From Thalassobius sp047123305 (lineage in GTDB: Bacteria; Pseudomonadota; Alphaproteobacteria; Rhodobacterales; Rhodobacteraceae), in NCBI RefSeq assembly GCF_047123305.1, contig NZ_CP138918.1, positions 1,922,001 to 1,986,000 of the forward strand: 64,000 nt of DNA, read 5' to 3'. Below are positions 53,301 through 62,953 of this stretch, in pieces. A program made the translations under genes and the position numbers. Within the stretch, counting starts at the first letter, position 1. The number at the start of each line of letters is the position of its first letter. The notes beneath the pieces were generated by a model, which was not told where the DNA came from, did no database searches, and was given only the letters and a program-made list of their open reading frames with translations.

Positions 53301-55861
53301 GGCTGAACGCTCCTTGCGTGCTGCGAGGTCTTGGGCGCAAGCTTCGGATCAAGCGCCAAGTCAAGGGCCTCGGATGTCAGGGGTTTGGGCAGGCAGGTCA
53401 CAAGGGGATCCTGCCCGTCGGAATAGGGGTGGATCTGCGGCAGGCGGCCAGACAGCACGATCACAGGCACTGCAGGGTGATGCGCCCGGGATTGTGCCAC
53501 AAGAGGCCAGCCGGTCTGATCGGTGCCCAGATGCAAATCGGTCAGCAGCAGGTCATAGCCGCCCGTCGCAATCGCCTCGGCGGCGGCGTCAAAACTGGAA
53601 ACGGGATGCACGGTAAATCCGGCCACCTGTAATTGGCGCTGGGCATGGGCCTGGGCCATGGCGTCGTCTTCGACAAGCAGCGCCCTGCCAGCAGGCGATG
53701 CGGGCTGCGTCTCTGCCTGGGCCAGCGGAAACACCAGCCGGATTTCGGTGCCATGTTCCGGCGTGCTGTCGATCTCAACGTCGCCGCCGGACTGTTTCAT
53801 GAAGCCATAGACCATCGGCAGGCCCAGTCCGGTGCCGGTGCCGTCCGGGCGCGCGGTGAAAAAGGGCTCAAAGGCGCGGGCAAGCGTGGCGGGATCCATA
53901 CCGGTGCCGCTGTCGCCCACAGTAACAACCGCCTGATCATTCGGGCGCGATTGCACAGACAGGGTGATTTGGCCTGCGTCTTCAATGGCATGGTTGCTGT
54001 TAAGGCAGAGGTTCAGCACAGCGCTTTCCAGCTGGCCGGGATCAACGCGCACGTGCAACGGGCCATCGGGCAGCTGCGTGTCGAGGGTGACCTGTTCTTT
54101 CAAACCGATGCCGATCAGGTCTGAGAGGCCCGCAACCAATTCACTCAGGTCGATGACCTCTGGCTCCAGCTGTTGTTTGCGGGCAAAAGCCAGCAGGCGT
54201 TGGACCAGTGCTGTGCCCATGTCCAAAGCATTGCGCATCCGGTCAACAAAGGGGTTGTCGCAGGTGCTTTGCTGTTCGATCAGATGCAGGTTCGCCGCGA
54301 CACTGGACAGCACATTGCCAAAATCATGCGCCACTTCACCGGACACTTTGCCAAGGGCTTCGATGTGTTGGATCTGATGCAGCCGTTCTTCGATCCGGCG
54401 GCGTTCGGTGGCATCGTGAAACAGCCAGACCATGCCGCCGTCCGGCAGGTGAGAGCGGCGCAGATCCAGCACGGTGCCATCCGCACCAGCCAGTTCGACA
54501 AAACCCCCGGGATGCGGGGTGAGGTCCGGCAGGGTGGCAAAGATCGGGCTTTGCGCCAGCAGATCCTCGGGGCGATTGCCGGTCAGAGGGACGTCCGGTG
54601 CAAGCCGCAGGGTGGCGGCGAAATTGGGGTTGACGGCAGTGATATTGCCGTGATCATCGGTGATGGCAACACCGTCGGAGATGTTGAGAAACACCTTTTC
54701 AAACAGGGCATTCTGCCGGTTCAGACGTCGGTACGAACGGTCCAGACGCAGGGCATTGGCGCGGAACACCCGGAACGAATGGTGCAGTTTGCCAATCTCA
54801 TCATCACCGGTGCGGCGGCGGCGCAATTCGGTGCTGCGGTCGCCCTCGGCCAGACGCAGCATGGCGGCGGAAATCGCGCGGATGTTGCCGGTCACGTAAT
54901 TGGAAACATAGATTGCCGAGGTCAGCGCCAGCGCCACGCTGCTCAGGCCCAACAGCAGGATCACCGCTTTGGCAAACGCAATGGTCGAGGCGGTCTCGAC
55001 CCGTTCACGCGCCAGAAACTGTTCGGCATTGGCGGCAAATTCGGCAGACAGCTCGTTGATCACCGTGGCATTGCGGCGGATGCGGAACAGGGCGTTCTGC
55101 GCCTCCAGCTGACGGGCCAGTTCCTTGCGGCGGGTTTCAAATAGACCTTCGGGCGCATTGGCGCGGGTCTGCATCTGCGCCAATGTGCGCCGGATCAGCG
55201 GGCTGGCAGGGCGCGACAGGCCGCGCAGCAGGTTTTGATAGTTGCGACGATATTCGCCCACGCTCATCAGGTTATGGGCCAGACCTGCGCGCACCAGTTC
55301 ATTGGCCATGCCCTGCAAGGACAGCCATTGATGACGCTCAACCTCCGTTAGGCGCTGGTTGCTGGCGTGATTGTGCAGCCGTGCTTCGGTGTGGCGCAGT
55401 GACACCAACAGTTCCTGCGCCCGTGACCGTTCCTGGTTAAGCGTCTCGGCTGTCAGCGCCAATTCGCCAATGGCGGTTTTCATCACACTGATGGCGGCGG
55501 CGATTTCCTGGGTGAAAGCATAGACCTGCGCGCCTTCACGGCGGGCCTCTGACGGCCAGTCGGTGGCAATCTGATCCAGCGTCTCGGCCAGCATCTGGCC
55601 TTCCCGTTCGATCAGATATTGCGAGCTGACGTTCAATAGAAAGGGTGCTGAGGTGGCAATGTCTGAGGACTGTTTGGACAGGCGCAGGGCGCGGGCGACC
55701 TCGGCCAGTGTTTGGCGATGCAACTGGTCCAGCCGTTGATCCGCGCGGTCCAGCGCATACCAGGCCACACCGCCGACAAAGAGCGTCGACACCGCCAAGG
55801 CCGCAAGGGCAATCCACAGTCGCTGGCGGATGTCCGGGCGCAGGAAACGGGGGCGTTTCAT
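53297..55861 (-). CDS. Hybrid sensor histidine kinase
   Basis: This is an 854-residue membrane sensor. A membrane segment at ~14-36 is followed by a helical periplasmic domain of about 255 residues and a second segment at ~296-320. A HAMP linker (~320-372), a PAS domain (~385-490), the H-box with His512 in GEVAHDFGNVL, and an ATPase domain (N-box LCLNSNHAIEDA, GTGTGLGLPMVYGF) come next. A C-terminal receiver domain has Asp775 in LLLTDLHLG. No phosphotransfer (HPt) domain is visible. It overlaps the response regulator gene upstream and the cupin gene downstream by 4 bases each. Confidence 0.9.
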   Translation of the reverse strand: MKRPRFLRPDIRQRLWIALAALAVSTLFVGGVAWYALDRADQRLDQLHRQTLAEVARALRLSKQSSDIATSAPFLLNVSSQYLIEREGQMLAETLDQIATDWPSEARREGAQVYAFTQEIAAAISVMKTAIGELALTAETLNQERSRAQELLVSLRHTEARLHNHASNQRLTEVERHQWLSLQGMANELVRAGLAHNLMSVGEYRRNYQNLLRGLSRPASPLIRRTLAQMQTRANAPEGLFETRRKELARQLEAQNALFRIRRNATVINELSAEFAANAEQFLARERVETASTIAFAKAVILLLGLSSVALALTSAIYVSNYVTGNIRAISAAMLRLAEGDRSTELRRRRTGDDEIGKLHHSFRVFRANALRLDRSYRRLNRQNALFEKVFLNISDGVAITDDHGNITAVNPNFAATLRLAPDVPLTGNRPEDLLAQSPIFATLPDLTPHPGGFVELAGADGTVLDLRRSHLPDGGMVWLFHDATERRRIEERLHQIQHIEALGKVSGEVAHDFGNVLSSVAANLHLIEQQSTCDNPFVDRMRNALDMGTALVQRLLAFARKQQLEPEVIDLSELVAGLSDLIGIGLKEQVTLDTQLPDGPLHVRVDPGQLESAVLNLCLNSNHAIEDAGQITLSVQSRPNDQAVVTVGDSGTGMDPATLARAFEPFFTARPDGTGTGLGLPMVYGFMKQSGGDVEIDSTPEHGTEIRLVFPLAQAETQPASPAGRALLVEDDAMAQAHAQRQLQVAGFTVHPVSSFDAAAEAIATGGYDLLLTDLHLGTDQTGWPLVAQSRAHHPAVPVIVLSGRLPQIHPYSDGQDPLVTCLPKPLTSEALDLALDPKLAPKTSQHARSVQP

Positions 55862-56592
55862 CCCGACGCCCCGGGGGCCTGCACAAAGATATACCCCTGC
55901 CCGCGACGGGTCTGCAGATGCGCCGGTTTGGAGGGCACTGGTTCGATTTTGCGGCGCAGACGCAGGATCAGAACATCGATGGTGCGGTCGACATATTGGC
56001 TCAGGTCACTGCCCAGTTCCGCCAACAGCTGTGGGCGCGGGATGATCTCACCGGGATGGCGCAGGAAATATTCCAGCAATCGATATTCCGCATTGGTCAG
56101 AGCAATTTCATCGCCTTCCGCGTCGCGCAGCTCTTTGCGGGTCAGATCCAGGCTCTTGTCCCCGAATTGCAGCACATCAGGTCCCGTGGCCGGGGCAGGG
56201 CGTTGGATCTGGGCGCCGTAGCGGCGCAGCACGGCGCGGATACGGGCGACCAGTTCGCGCGGGTTGAACGGTTTCATCAGATAGTCATCAGCGCCGGTTT
56301 CCAGCCCGACGATCTTATCCACTTCATCGCCGACCCCGGTCAGCATCACAATCGGCATGTCGCGCTGTTCGCGGATGCGCATGGCCAGGGTCAGACCGGA
56401 TTCGCCAGCCAGTTTCAGATCGATCAGGGCCATATCGGCAGGGCAGTCCTGTTCTTTGGCAAAAAAGGCCGCCGAACCGTCATGCGCCACCGGATCAAAG
56501 CCGTTTTCATACAGCAGATCCTGCAGCGATTGCCGCACAACCGGATCGTCATCCACGATCGCAATCCGTGATTTTCGCGTGGTCTCCTCCAC
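55858..56592 (-). CDS. OmpR-family response regulator
   Basis: This 244-residue protein has a receiver domain (1-120) with the acidic pocket IVDDD, the phosphorylated Asp in MALIDLKLAGESG and Lys in DDYLMKPFNPREL. A winged-helix DNA-binding domain (~145-238) has ALTNAEYRLLEYFLRHPGEI and DRTIDVLILRLRRKIE. The start is a GTG at 56592 with GAGG nearby. It is the partner of the hybrid kinase and is divergent from the ABC importer operon, which is its likely target. Confidence 0.92.
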   Translation of the reverse strand: MEETTRKSRIAIVDDDPVVRQSLQDLLYENGFDPVAHDGSAAFFAKEQDCPADMALIDLKLAGESGLTLAMRIREQRDMPIVMLTGVGDEVDKIVGLETGADDYLMKPFNPRELVARIRAVLRRYGAQIQRPAPATGPDVLQFGDKSLDLTRKELRDAEGDEIALTNAEYRLLEYFLRHPGEIIPRPQLLAELGSDLSQYVDRTIDVLILRLRRKIEPVPSKPAHLQTRRGQGYIFVQAPGASG

Positions 56593-56727
56593 CTCGCGGC
56601 CCTCCCAAATGTAAACGCCTCCTCCAGCGTTCCCGGCCTCACCGGTGCCGCCATGTTGCCACGGCGGGATGTTTCAGTCTTGCGGAATTTGGTTTTAAAT
56701 CCGAGCCTTGAAAACAAGAATTGTAAC

Positions 56728-56766
56728 ACTGTTAACAGTTATGGTGGTGAGCTGTAGGTCTGTTAA
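56728..56766. promoter_or_regulatory. Candidate response-regulator site: ACTGTTAACAGT and CTGTTAA repeats
   Basis: A perfect 12-bp palindrome (56728-56739) contains CTGTTAA, which recurs at 56760-56766, 31 bp away or about three helical turns. It lies in the divergent promoter between the response regulator and the ABC importer. Confidence 0.45.
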
Positions 56767-56867
56767 TCTGTGGGTTGTCGTCAGGAAGCGGTGGTCGGAT
56801 TTACCCTTTTCCCATTCCTGATGCCGCGCAGAGGAGGTGCGGCACGGGTCATTTCTGGGAGGAAATC

Positions 56868-57884
56868 ATGAAGAAAACGACTTTGAGTGTTCTGGCGATC
56901 ACCGCAGCTTTCGCGACACATGGTGCGCAGGCGGATGAACTGAGCGTGGTGTGTGGCGCCGAGCAGGATTGGTGTGACCTGATGGCCAATGCCTTTGAGG
57001 CCGAAACCGGCATCGACGTGGCGCTGGTACGCAAATCGTCAGGGGAGATTCTGGCGCAGGTGCGGGCCGAAGCGGGCAACCCCAAGATTGACGTTTGGTG
57101 GGGCGGCACCGGGGATCCGCATCTGATTGCGGCCTCCGAAGGGCTGACCGAACCATCAGGTGTGGAGACCGGTGATCTGCTGGGCTGGGCTAAGAACATG
57201 GCCGATATTTCCAAAGGCAAGTCCGTCGGGATCTACGCAGGTGCGCTGGGCATTGCCTATAACGCGGACATTCTGGCTGACAAAGGCATTGAACCGCCGG
57301 CCTGTTGGCGCGATCTGACCAACCCGGCCTATGCGGGTGAAATTCAGGTGGCGAACCCGAACAGCTCGGGCACGGCTTACACCGAACTTGCCACCTTTGT
57401 GCAGCTCTTTGGCGAGGATGAAGCTTTCCGTCTGCTGGCCGAGATAGGTGAGAACGTGAACAGCTACACCAAGTCCGGATCAGCGCCTTCCAAGGCGGCA
57501 GCGCGGGGCGAAACCGGCATTTCCATCGGCTTCATGCATGACATGGTGAAACAGGCCTCCGCCGGTTTCCCGCTCAAGGTCGTCGCCCCCTGTGAAGGCA
57601 CCGGCTATGAGGTTGGCGGCGTCAGTGTGATCAAAGGGGCGAAAAACCCTGAGGCGGCGAAGAAATGGGTCGAGTTTGCGCTGCGTGCCGACATCCAGTC
57701 CCGCGCACCCGAAGTCGGGTCGTTCCAGGTGCCGTCCAACGCCAATGCTTCGGTCGCACCGGAATCGCCGAAGCTCGAGTCGATCAAGCTGATTGACTAC
57801 GACTTTGCCACCTACGGCGCACCGGAAACCCGCGAACGTCTGCTGACCCGTTGGGACGCGGAAGTGAAACCCAAAGGCAACTGA
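56868..57884 (+). CDS. ABC transporter substrate-binding protein, FbpA/AfuA family
   Basis: This 338-residue periplasmic protein has a signal peptide (KKTTLSVLAITAAFATHGAQA). The fold is that of ferric-ion binders (VVWWGGTGDP-type block near residue 76; NPNSSGTAYTEL near 164), but the tandem tyrosines that hold iron in FbpA are replaced by FMHDMV. His224, Asp225 and Glu248 have the same mutual spacing as I recall for the sugar-phosphate ligands of AfuA (His205, Asp206, Glu229). A sugar phosphate or similar organophosphate is therefore a better guess than iron. AGGA lies about 8 bases before the ATG. Confidence 0.85.
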   Translation: MKKTTLSVLAITAAFATHGAQADELSVVCGAEQDWCDLMANAFEAETGIDVALVRKSSGEILAQVRAEAGNPKIDVWWGGTGDPHLIAASEGLTEPSGVETGDLLGWAKNMADISKGKSVGIYAGALGIAYNADILADKGIEPPACWRDLTNPAYAGEIQVANPNSSGTAYTELATFVQLFGEDEAFRLLAEIGENVNSYTKSGSAPSKAAARGETGISIGFMHDMVKQASAGFPLKVVAPCEGTGYEVGGVSVIKGAKNPEAAKKWVEFALRADIQSRAPEVGSFQVPSNANASVAPESPKLESIKLIDYDFATYGAPETRERLLTRWDAEVKPKGN

Positions 57885-57911
57885 TCCCGTCCCGTTTCAT
57901 GGGATGATCAC

Positions 57912-57941
57912 GGTTGGGGCAGGGTTCGTTCTGCCCCGACC
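57912..57941 (+). terminator. Intercistronic hairpin after the binding-protein gene
   Basis: GGTTGGGGCAG and CTGCCCCGACC pair almost perfectly (one G-U) around an 8-base loop. No long T-run follows, so it probably protects the upstream message rather than fully terminating. Confidence 0.6.
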
Positions 57942-57997
57942 ACAGGCAGAAATGCCGGGGCGCGCCGCGCCCGCGGGGAGATTTAAGGAAGACTGAA

Positions 57998-60175
57998 ATG
58001 ACACGCACCACGTGGCTTTGGCTGCTTGTGGGCCTGATCGGATATGCAATTCTGCCGTGGTATATGGTGGACGGCGGTTTCTGGTCCTTCGAGTGGCTTA
58101 GCGAAACAGTAAACGGAGAGGCGGCATCGGCGTTATGGGCCGTCCTGGCACTGGGCCGCAGCTGGTTGGCACCAACGGCCTTGATTTTGCTGGGCATCGC
58201 AGCGGCAATGTTGGCCCCGTTGCAGGCGGTGGGCCGTGCACGGTTGATCGTTGGGCTGGCGCTGGTTGGCTTAGGCTACACCATGGGGCAGGGCCTGTTT
58301 GTGGTGCGCGACGGACCGCGGGCCTTTGAGGCGCTGTTCCTGACCCTTGGGGCCGAGGATGGACAGCTGGGTTTTGGTGCGGGGGCGATGGTCACGCTGC
58401 TGGCGCTGCTGTTTCTGTTTACCACCAACCTGTCCGCTATCGGCAAGGGGCGCGGCGACGCCTTTGTGACGGGGATGATCGGGCTGATTGTGGCGATGGT
58501 GGGGATCTTTGTTTTCTTCCCAGTCGCCCATATTCTGATCCGCGCTTTTGAACTGAAGGGCGGCGGCTATTCCCTGGCGGGTTTTGGCGGCAGGTTCTTT
58601 GCCTCGGACATCTGGGGGCTGGGCTGCCTGATCGGGCAGGGGGCCTGTGGCTCTGCCATCAATTCGGTGGTGCTTGGCATCATGACCGGTGCGGGTACCA
58701 CCGCGATGGGGCTGGCCTTTGCGCTGATTTTCACCCGCACGCGGTTCCGCGCCAAACGCCTGTTGCGGGTGCTGACGGTGCTGCCGATCATCACGCCTCC
58801 CTTTGTGATCGGTCTGGCGCTGATCCTGCTGTTTGGCCGCACCGGCACGCTGACCAATTTCTTCGCTGACCTGCTGGGCTGGGAGGCCACACGTTGGATC
58901 TACGGTTTTGGCGGGATTTATCTGGCGCAGATGCTGAGCTTTACGCCGATAGCTTTCTTGGTGCTGATTGGCGTTGTCGAAGGGGTGAGCCCCTCGATGG
59001 AGGAGGCGTCACAGACGCTGGACGCCAACCGCTGGCAGACTTTCCGCTATGTCTCGCTGCCATTGATGCGGCCGGGGTTGGCCAATGCTTTCCTGTTGGG
59101 CTTCATCGAGAGCATTGCGGATTTTGGCAATCCACTGGTGCTGGGCGGCAACTTCAATGTTCTGTCGACCGACATCTACTTCTCCATCGTTGGCACCGTG
59201 GCCGATCCGGGGCGGGCCGCTATCCTGTCGCTGGCGCTGCTGAGCCTGACCCTGTCGGCCTTCTTTGTGCAGCGCAAATGGCTGGGCAAAAAATCCTATG
59301 CCACCGTCACCGGCAAGGCCGACAGTGGCCAGCATGCGACGTTGAATCCAGCGCTGAAATGGACCTGCTACCTGACGGCATTGCCCTGGGCCGCCTTCAC
59401 GCTGGTGGTCTATTCGATGATCATCTTCGGCAGTTTTGTGAAGCTCTGGGGTTACAATCACAGTTTTACACTGGACCACTATAAACGCGCCTTCCGCATT
59501 GATCTGGAGAACTGGCGCTGGACCGGCGTGGCCTGGGACAGCTATTTCACCACGGTGAACATTGCCTCCATCGCAGCGCCCCTGACTGCGGCGGTGGGGC
59601 TGGCGACAGCCTATCTGCTGGTGCGACAGAAATTTGTTGGCAAGGATGCCTTCGAGTTTTCCACCATGCTGAGCTTTGCCATTCCCGGCACGGTGATCGG
59701 GGTCAGCTATATCATGGCCTTTAACTTCCCCCCGATTGAACTGACAGGCACCGGTGTGATCCTGATCATCGTCTTTGTCTTCCGCAACATGCCGGTGGGG
59801 GTGCGTGGCGGGGTCGCGGCGATGGCGCAGCTGGACAAGAGCCTGGATGAAGCCTCGCTGACGCTGGGAGCCAACAGTTTCACCACGGTGCGGCGGGTGA
59901 TCCTGCCCTTGATGGGACCGGCGATCATGGCGGCGCTGACTTACAGCTTTGTGCGCGCCATCACCTCGGTCTCGGCGGTGATCTTTCTGGTCTCGGCAAG
60001 GCACAATATGGCCACGTCTTTCATCGTCGGGCGGGTGGAAAACGGCGAATTTGGCCTCGCCATCGCCTATTCGGCGGTGCTGATCCTGACCATGCTGACG
60101 GCCATCCTGTTGCTGCAGGCGGTGATTGGAACACGAAAACTGCGCCGGGCAAACCGGCTGCAACCGGCGGAATGA
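57998..60175 (+). CDS. ABC transporter permease, FbpB-type (two fused permease halves)
   Basis: This 725-residue inner-membrane protein holds two permease units in one chain, each with a coupling loop (MEEASQTLDANRWQTFRYVSLP near residue 345; LDEASLTLGANSFTTVRRVILP near residue 625). An N-terminal block of extra hydrophobic segments (1-180) precedes the first unit. It is the channel for the neighbouring binding protein and ATPase. ATG 57998 has AAGGAAG about 7 bases upstream. Confidence 0.92.
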   Translation: MTRTTWLWLLVGLIGYAILPWYMVDGGFWSFEWLSETVNGEAASALWAVLALGRSWLAPTALILLGIAAAMLAPLQAVGRARLIVGLALVGLGYTMGQGLFVVRDGPRAFEALFLTLGAEDGQLGFGAGAMVTLLALLFLFTTNLSAIGKGRGDAFVTGMIGLIVAMVGIFVFFPVAHILIRAFELKGGGYSLAGFGGRFFASDIWGLGCLIGQGACGSAINSVVLGIMTGAGTTAMGLAFALIFTRTRFRAKRLLRVLTVLPIITPPFVIGLALILLFGRTGTLTNFFADLLGWEATRWIYGFGGIYLAQMLSFTPIAFLVLIGVVEGVSPSMEEASQTLDANRWQTFRYVSLPLMRPGLANAFLLGFIESIADFGNPLVLGGNFNVLSTDIYFSIVGTVADPGRAAILSLALLSLTLSAFFVQRKWLGKKSYATVTGKADSGQHATLNPALKWTCYLTALPWAAFTLVVYSMIIFGSFVKLWGYNHSFTLDHYKRAFRIDLENWRWTGVAWDSYFTTVNIASIAAPLTAAVGLATAYLLVRQKFVGKDAFEFSTMLSFAIPGTVIGVSYIMAFNFPPIELTGTGVILIIVFVFRNMPVGVRGGVAAMAQLDKSLDEASLTLGANSFTTVRRVILPLMGPAIMAALTYSFVRAITSVSAVIFLVSARHNMATSFIVGRVENGEFGLAIAYSAVLILTMLTAILLLQAVIGTRKLRRANRLQPAE

Positions 60176-60198
60176 GCCGCGATTTCTGGAGTGAGAAC

Positions 60199-61287
60199 AT
60201 GAACATGCAACAAGATGTGCAAAACAACATGCAGACCAAAGGCGCGGTGGAGTTTCAGGGTGTGGTCAAACGCTACGGCGCGGTGACAGCGTTGAAACAG
60301 CTGGATCTGTCCATTGCACCGGGACAATTGGTGACGCTACTTGGCCCGTCGGGCTGCGGCAAGACCACAACGCTGCGCCTGATTGCCGGGCTGGAAAGCG
60401 CCAGTGAGGGGGGGATCCGCATCGGCGGCGCGGATGTGACCCATCTGTCCGCAACCTACCGCAAGGTGTCGATGGTGTTTCAGTCCTACGCGCTGTTCCC
60501 GCATATGAGCGTGGTGGAAAATGTGGCTTACGGCCTAACGGTCAAGGGCATCGCCAAACGTGAGGCCCATCAAAAGGCCGAACACGGGCTGGAGCTGGTT
60601 GGCCTGGCGGGCTTTGGCGCACGCCTGCCCAGTGAATTGTCCGGTGGCCAACAGCAACGTGTTGCGGTGGCGCGCGCCATTGTGCTGGAACCTGAGGTGC
60701 TACTTCTGGATGAGCCCTTGTCGAACCTCGACACCAAGCTGCGCCGCCATGTGCGCGAAGAGATCCGCCAGATCCAACAGGAATTGGGGCTGACGGCGGT
60801 CTATGTGACCCACGATCAGGAAGAGGCGATGGCGGTGTCCGACCGCATCATCGTGATGAAAAACGCCGAGATTGCGCAGGCCGGCTCGCCGCGGGATCTT
60901 TATGACAGACCCAATTCAGCCTTCATTGCGGATTTCATCGGGGATGCCAATCTGGTGGGTTGTGAGGTTGTGGGCGCGGATGGGGACGTGGCCATGGTGG
61001 ATCTGTTGGGGCGGCGCCTTGCGGTGCCAAACCGGACGGGATGTGCCGGGGCGGCGCAACTGGTATTGCGCCCGGGTGATCTGCAACTGGTGGCGGCTGG
61101 GGCCGAGGGCAGCTTTGCCGGTTCCGTCACCTATGCCGCCTACCTGGGCAATCAGATCCAGTATTCGGTGCAAAGCGATCTGGGTGAATTGTTCATCATT
61201 GCCGATGCCCGCGCTACGCCTTTCAAACGCGGTGATGATGTGGGTGTTTGCTTTGCCGCAGATCAGGCGCGTCTGGTTCCCGCCTAA
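60199..61287 (+). CDS. ABC transporter ATP-binding protein, FbpC/PotA-type
   Basis: This 362-residue ATPase has Walker A LLGPSGCGKTTTLRL, the signature LSGGQQQRVAVARAI, Walker B VLLLDEPLSNLDTK and a C-terminal TOBE domain (~285-360). ATG 60199 has GGAG 8 bases upstream; an in-frame ATG at 60172 overlapping the permease stop (ATGA) would add 9 residues and is a real alternative. It completes the importer. Confidence 0.93.
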   Translation: MNMQQDVQNNMQTKGAVEFQGVVKRYGAVTALKQLDLSIAPGQLVTLLGPSGCGKTTTLRLIAGLESASEGGIRIGGADVTHLSATYRKVSMVFQSYALFPHMSVVENVAYGLTVKGIAKREAHQKAEHGLELVGLAGFGARLPSELSGGQQQRVAVARAIVLEPEVLLLDEPLSNLDTKLRRHVREEIRQIQQELGLTAVYVTHDQEEAMAVSDRIIVMKNAEIAQAGSPRDLYDRPNSAFIADFIGDANLVGCEVVGADGDVAMVDLLGRRLAVPNRTGCAGAAQLVLRPGDLQLVAAGAEGSFAGSVTYAAYLGNQIQYSVQSDLGELFIIADARATPFKRGDDVGVCFAADQARLVPA

Positions 61288-61301
61288 TCGATTTCACTGC
61301 T

Positions 61302-61352
61302 CCACAGCCACATCTGTGGCACCTGCACCCCGAGACGTCGTGTCGGGGTGCA
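61302..61352. terminator. Two tandem hairpins between convergent genes
   Basis: CCACAG/CTGTGG (61302-61319) and the stronger TGCACCCCGA/TCGGGGTGCA (61324-61352) lie between the ATPase gene and the convergent dehydrogenase gene. T-runs are weak on both strands. Confidence 0.5.
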
Positions 61353-61369
61353 AATTGCCGATCACCTAC

Positions 61370-61966
61370 TTAGGCAGCAACGTGCAATGGCTGACCGGTG
61401 GCACCGCCCAAGGCACTGTTGCAATAGACCTCTGCCACTTTCGCAACCGGTGCCAGACCTGCGCTGTCCATGTCGAATTTCTCGGCCGCTTCTTTGACCA
61501 GCGACAGGCTGACTGCATTGATCCGTTTGTTGTCTTTGAGCTCCAAGGCAACGGTGGCAACAAAGGCATCAATTGCGGCGGCGCCCATTGAAATGGCGGC
61601 GGTCTGGGGCATCGGATGTTTGGCGGCCGCGCCTGAGGTCAGGGTGATCGAGCCGCCGGCTGTCAGATATTTCTGGCCCACGCGGGTCAGGTGCACCTGC
61701 CCCATGATCTTGCTGTTGAGGGCGCGTTCATAGGCGTGGTCTTCTGCGGCATCAAACGGGCCCATCACCCCGTCACCCGCAGCGCTGAGGATGGCGTCTA
61801 CCGGACCGATCTGGGCAAACAGGGCTTCTAGCGCGGCCTTGTCCTCGATGTCGACCTGCAGGTCGCCGCTGGTCTTGCCCACTGCAATCACCTCATGTTC
61901 TGGGCGCAGCTGTTTTACGATTTCAGAACCGACAAGGCCGGTGCCTCCGATAACGACGATCTTCAT
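61370..61966 (-). CDS. Short-chain dehydrogenase, short atypical form
   Basis: This 198-residue Rossmann-fold protein has IGGTGLVGSEIV at the N-terminus and the SDR-like ILSAAGDG and SITLTSGAAA (catalytic-Ser position). The usual Tyr-x3-Lys pair is missing; the helix reads AAISMGAAAIDAFV. It is shorter than classical SDRs (about 250) and matches a subgroup whose catalysis is unclear. It is divergent from a LysR-type regulator that probably controls it. Confidence 0.85.
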   Translation of the reverse strand: MKIVVIGGTGLVGSEIVKQLRPEHEVIAVGKTSGDLQVDIEDKAALEALFAQIGPVDAILSAAGDGVMGPFDAAEDHAYERALNSKIMGQVHLTRVGQKYLTAGGSITLTSGAAAKHPMPQTAAISMGAAAIDAFVATVALELKDNKRINAVSLSLVKEAAEKFDMDSAGLAPVAKVAEVYCNSALGGATGQPLHVAA

Positions 61967-62065
61967 TGTTGATCTCCTTTGATTTGAAAACTGACATCGG
62001 GATAGCGCGCGATATGGTCAGTAAAAAGAATAGCTTTCTGATCAACTTGTTCGTAATAACTGAAC

Positions 62066-62953
62066 ATGATCCATCTCGACAACCTGCATGTCATCCGCAC
62101 GATCATCGAAACGGGCAGCTTTCAGTTGACGGCTGAAAAGCTGCACAAGGCGCGCTCTGCCGTGTCCTATTCGGTGAAGCTGGTTGAAGAGCAGTATCAG
62201 TTGCAGCTGTTTGACAGATCCTCCTACCGGGCCGAGCTGACCCATGAAGGGCGGCTGTTGCTGCCGCGGATTTCCCACCTGTTGCAGCAGGCCGAAGCCT
62301 TTGACGCCTATGCCGAGGAACTGCGCGGGGTGGTCGAGGCAGAGCTGCGACTGGGGGTGAGCAGTATCTATCCCGTGGAGCGCCTGACCGAGATCCTGCT
62401 GGCAGTGCAAAAAACGTTCCCCAACACCGTTTTGCATCTTGATTGCGACGTTGAAACTGGGGCGCATGATCTGCAGGAGGGGGCGGTAGATCTGGCCATC
62501 TTTGGTGCGCCGAAACGGGACAGCGGGCTGGACTACCTGGCCATTGAAACGATGGAAATGCCCCTGGTCATTGCGCCCGCGCTGCTGCCGGAAACCGCGT
62601 TTGGGACAAATGCGGGTCTGCGCCGGATCACCCGCAGCGATCTGACACGCCATCCGCAGATTGTGGTGAAATCCTCCGATGCGCAGTTGCCGGACACGGG
62701 GCTGCTGCAGGAAACCCAGAAATGGTTTGTCAGCGATCTGCACGCCAAGAGGACGTTGATTGCCGCTGGGATGGGATGGGGACGGCTGCCGCGCCACATG
62801 ATCAACGATGCCGTTGCAGCCGGTCAGGTGGTGTGTCTGCCCACCTTGGGTGAGGTCGCGCTGCCGATTGTGATGGCCCGCCCTGCCAATCAGGCGCTTG
62901 GTCCGGTGGGGCGCCATATCTGGGCCCATTTTGACCAGCGCGCAGCGGTTTAA
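62066..62953 (+). CDS. LysR-family transcriptional regulator
   Basis: This 295-residue protein has an N-terminal helix-turn-helix (IIETGSFQLTAEKLHKARSAVSYSVKLVEEQ, split over residues 9-40) and a periplasmic-binding-like effector domain from about residue 90. It sits divergently from the short-chain dehydrogenase with 99 bases between, the standard LysR target layout. Its stop overlaps the convergent tamB stop. Confidence 0.93.
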   Translation: MIHLDNLHVIRTIIETGSFQLTAEKLHKARSAVSYSVKLVEEQYQLQLFDRSSYRAELTHEGRLLLPRISHLLQQAEAFDAYAEELRGVVEAELRLGVSSIYPVERLTEILLAVQKTFPNTVLHLDCDVETGAHDLQEGAVDLAIFGAPKRDSGLDYLAIETMEMPLVIAPALLPETAFGTNAGLRRITRSDLTRHPQIVVKSSDAQLPDTGLLQETQKWFVSDLHAKRTLIAAGMGWGRLPRHMINDAVAAGQVVCLPTLGEVALPIVMARPANQALGPVGRHIWAHFDQRAAV

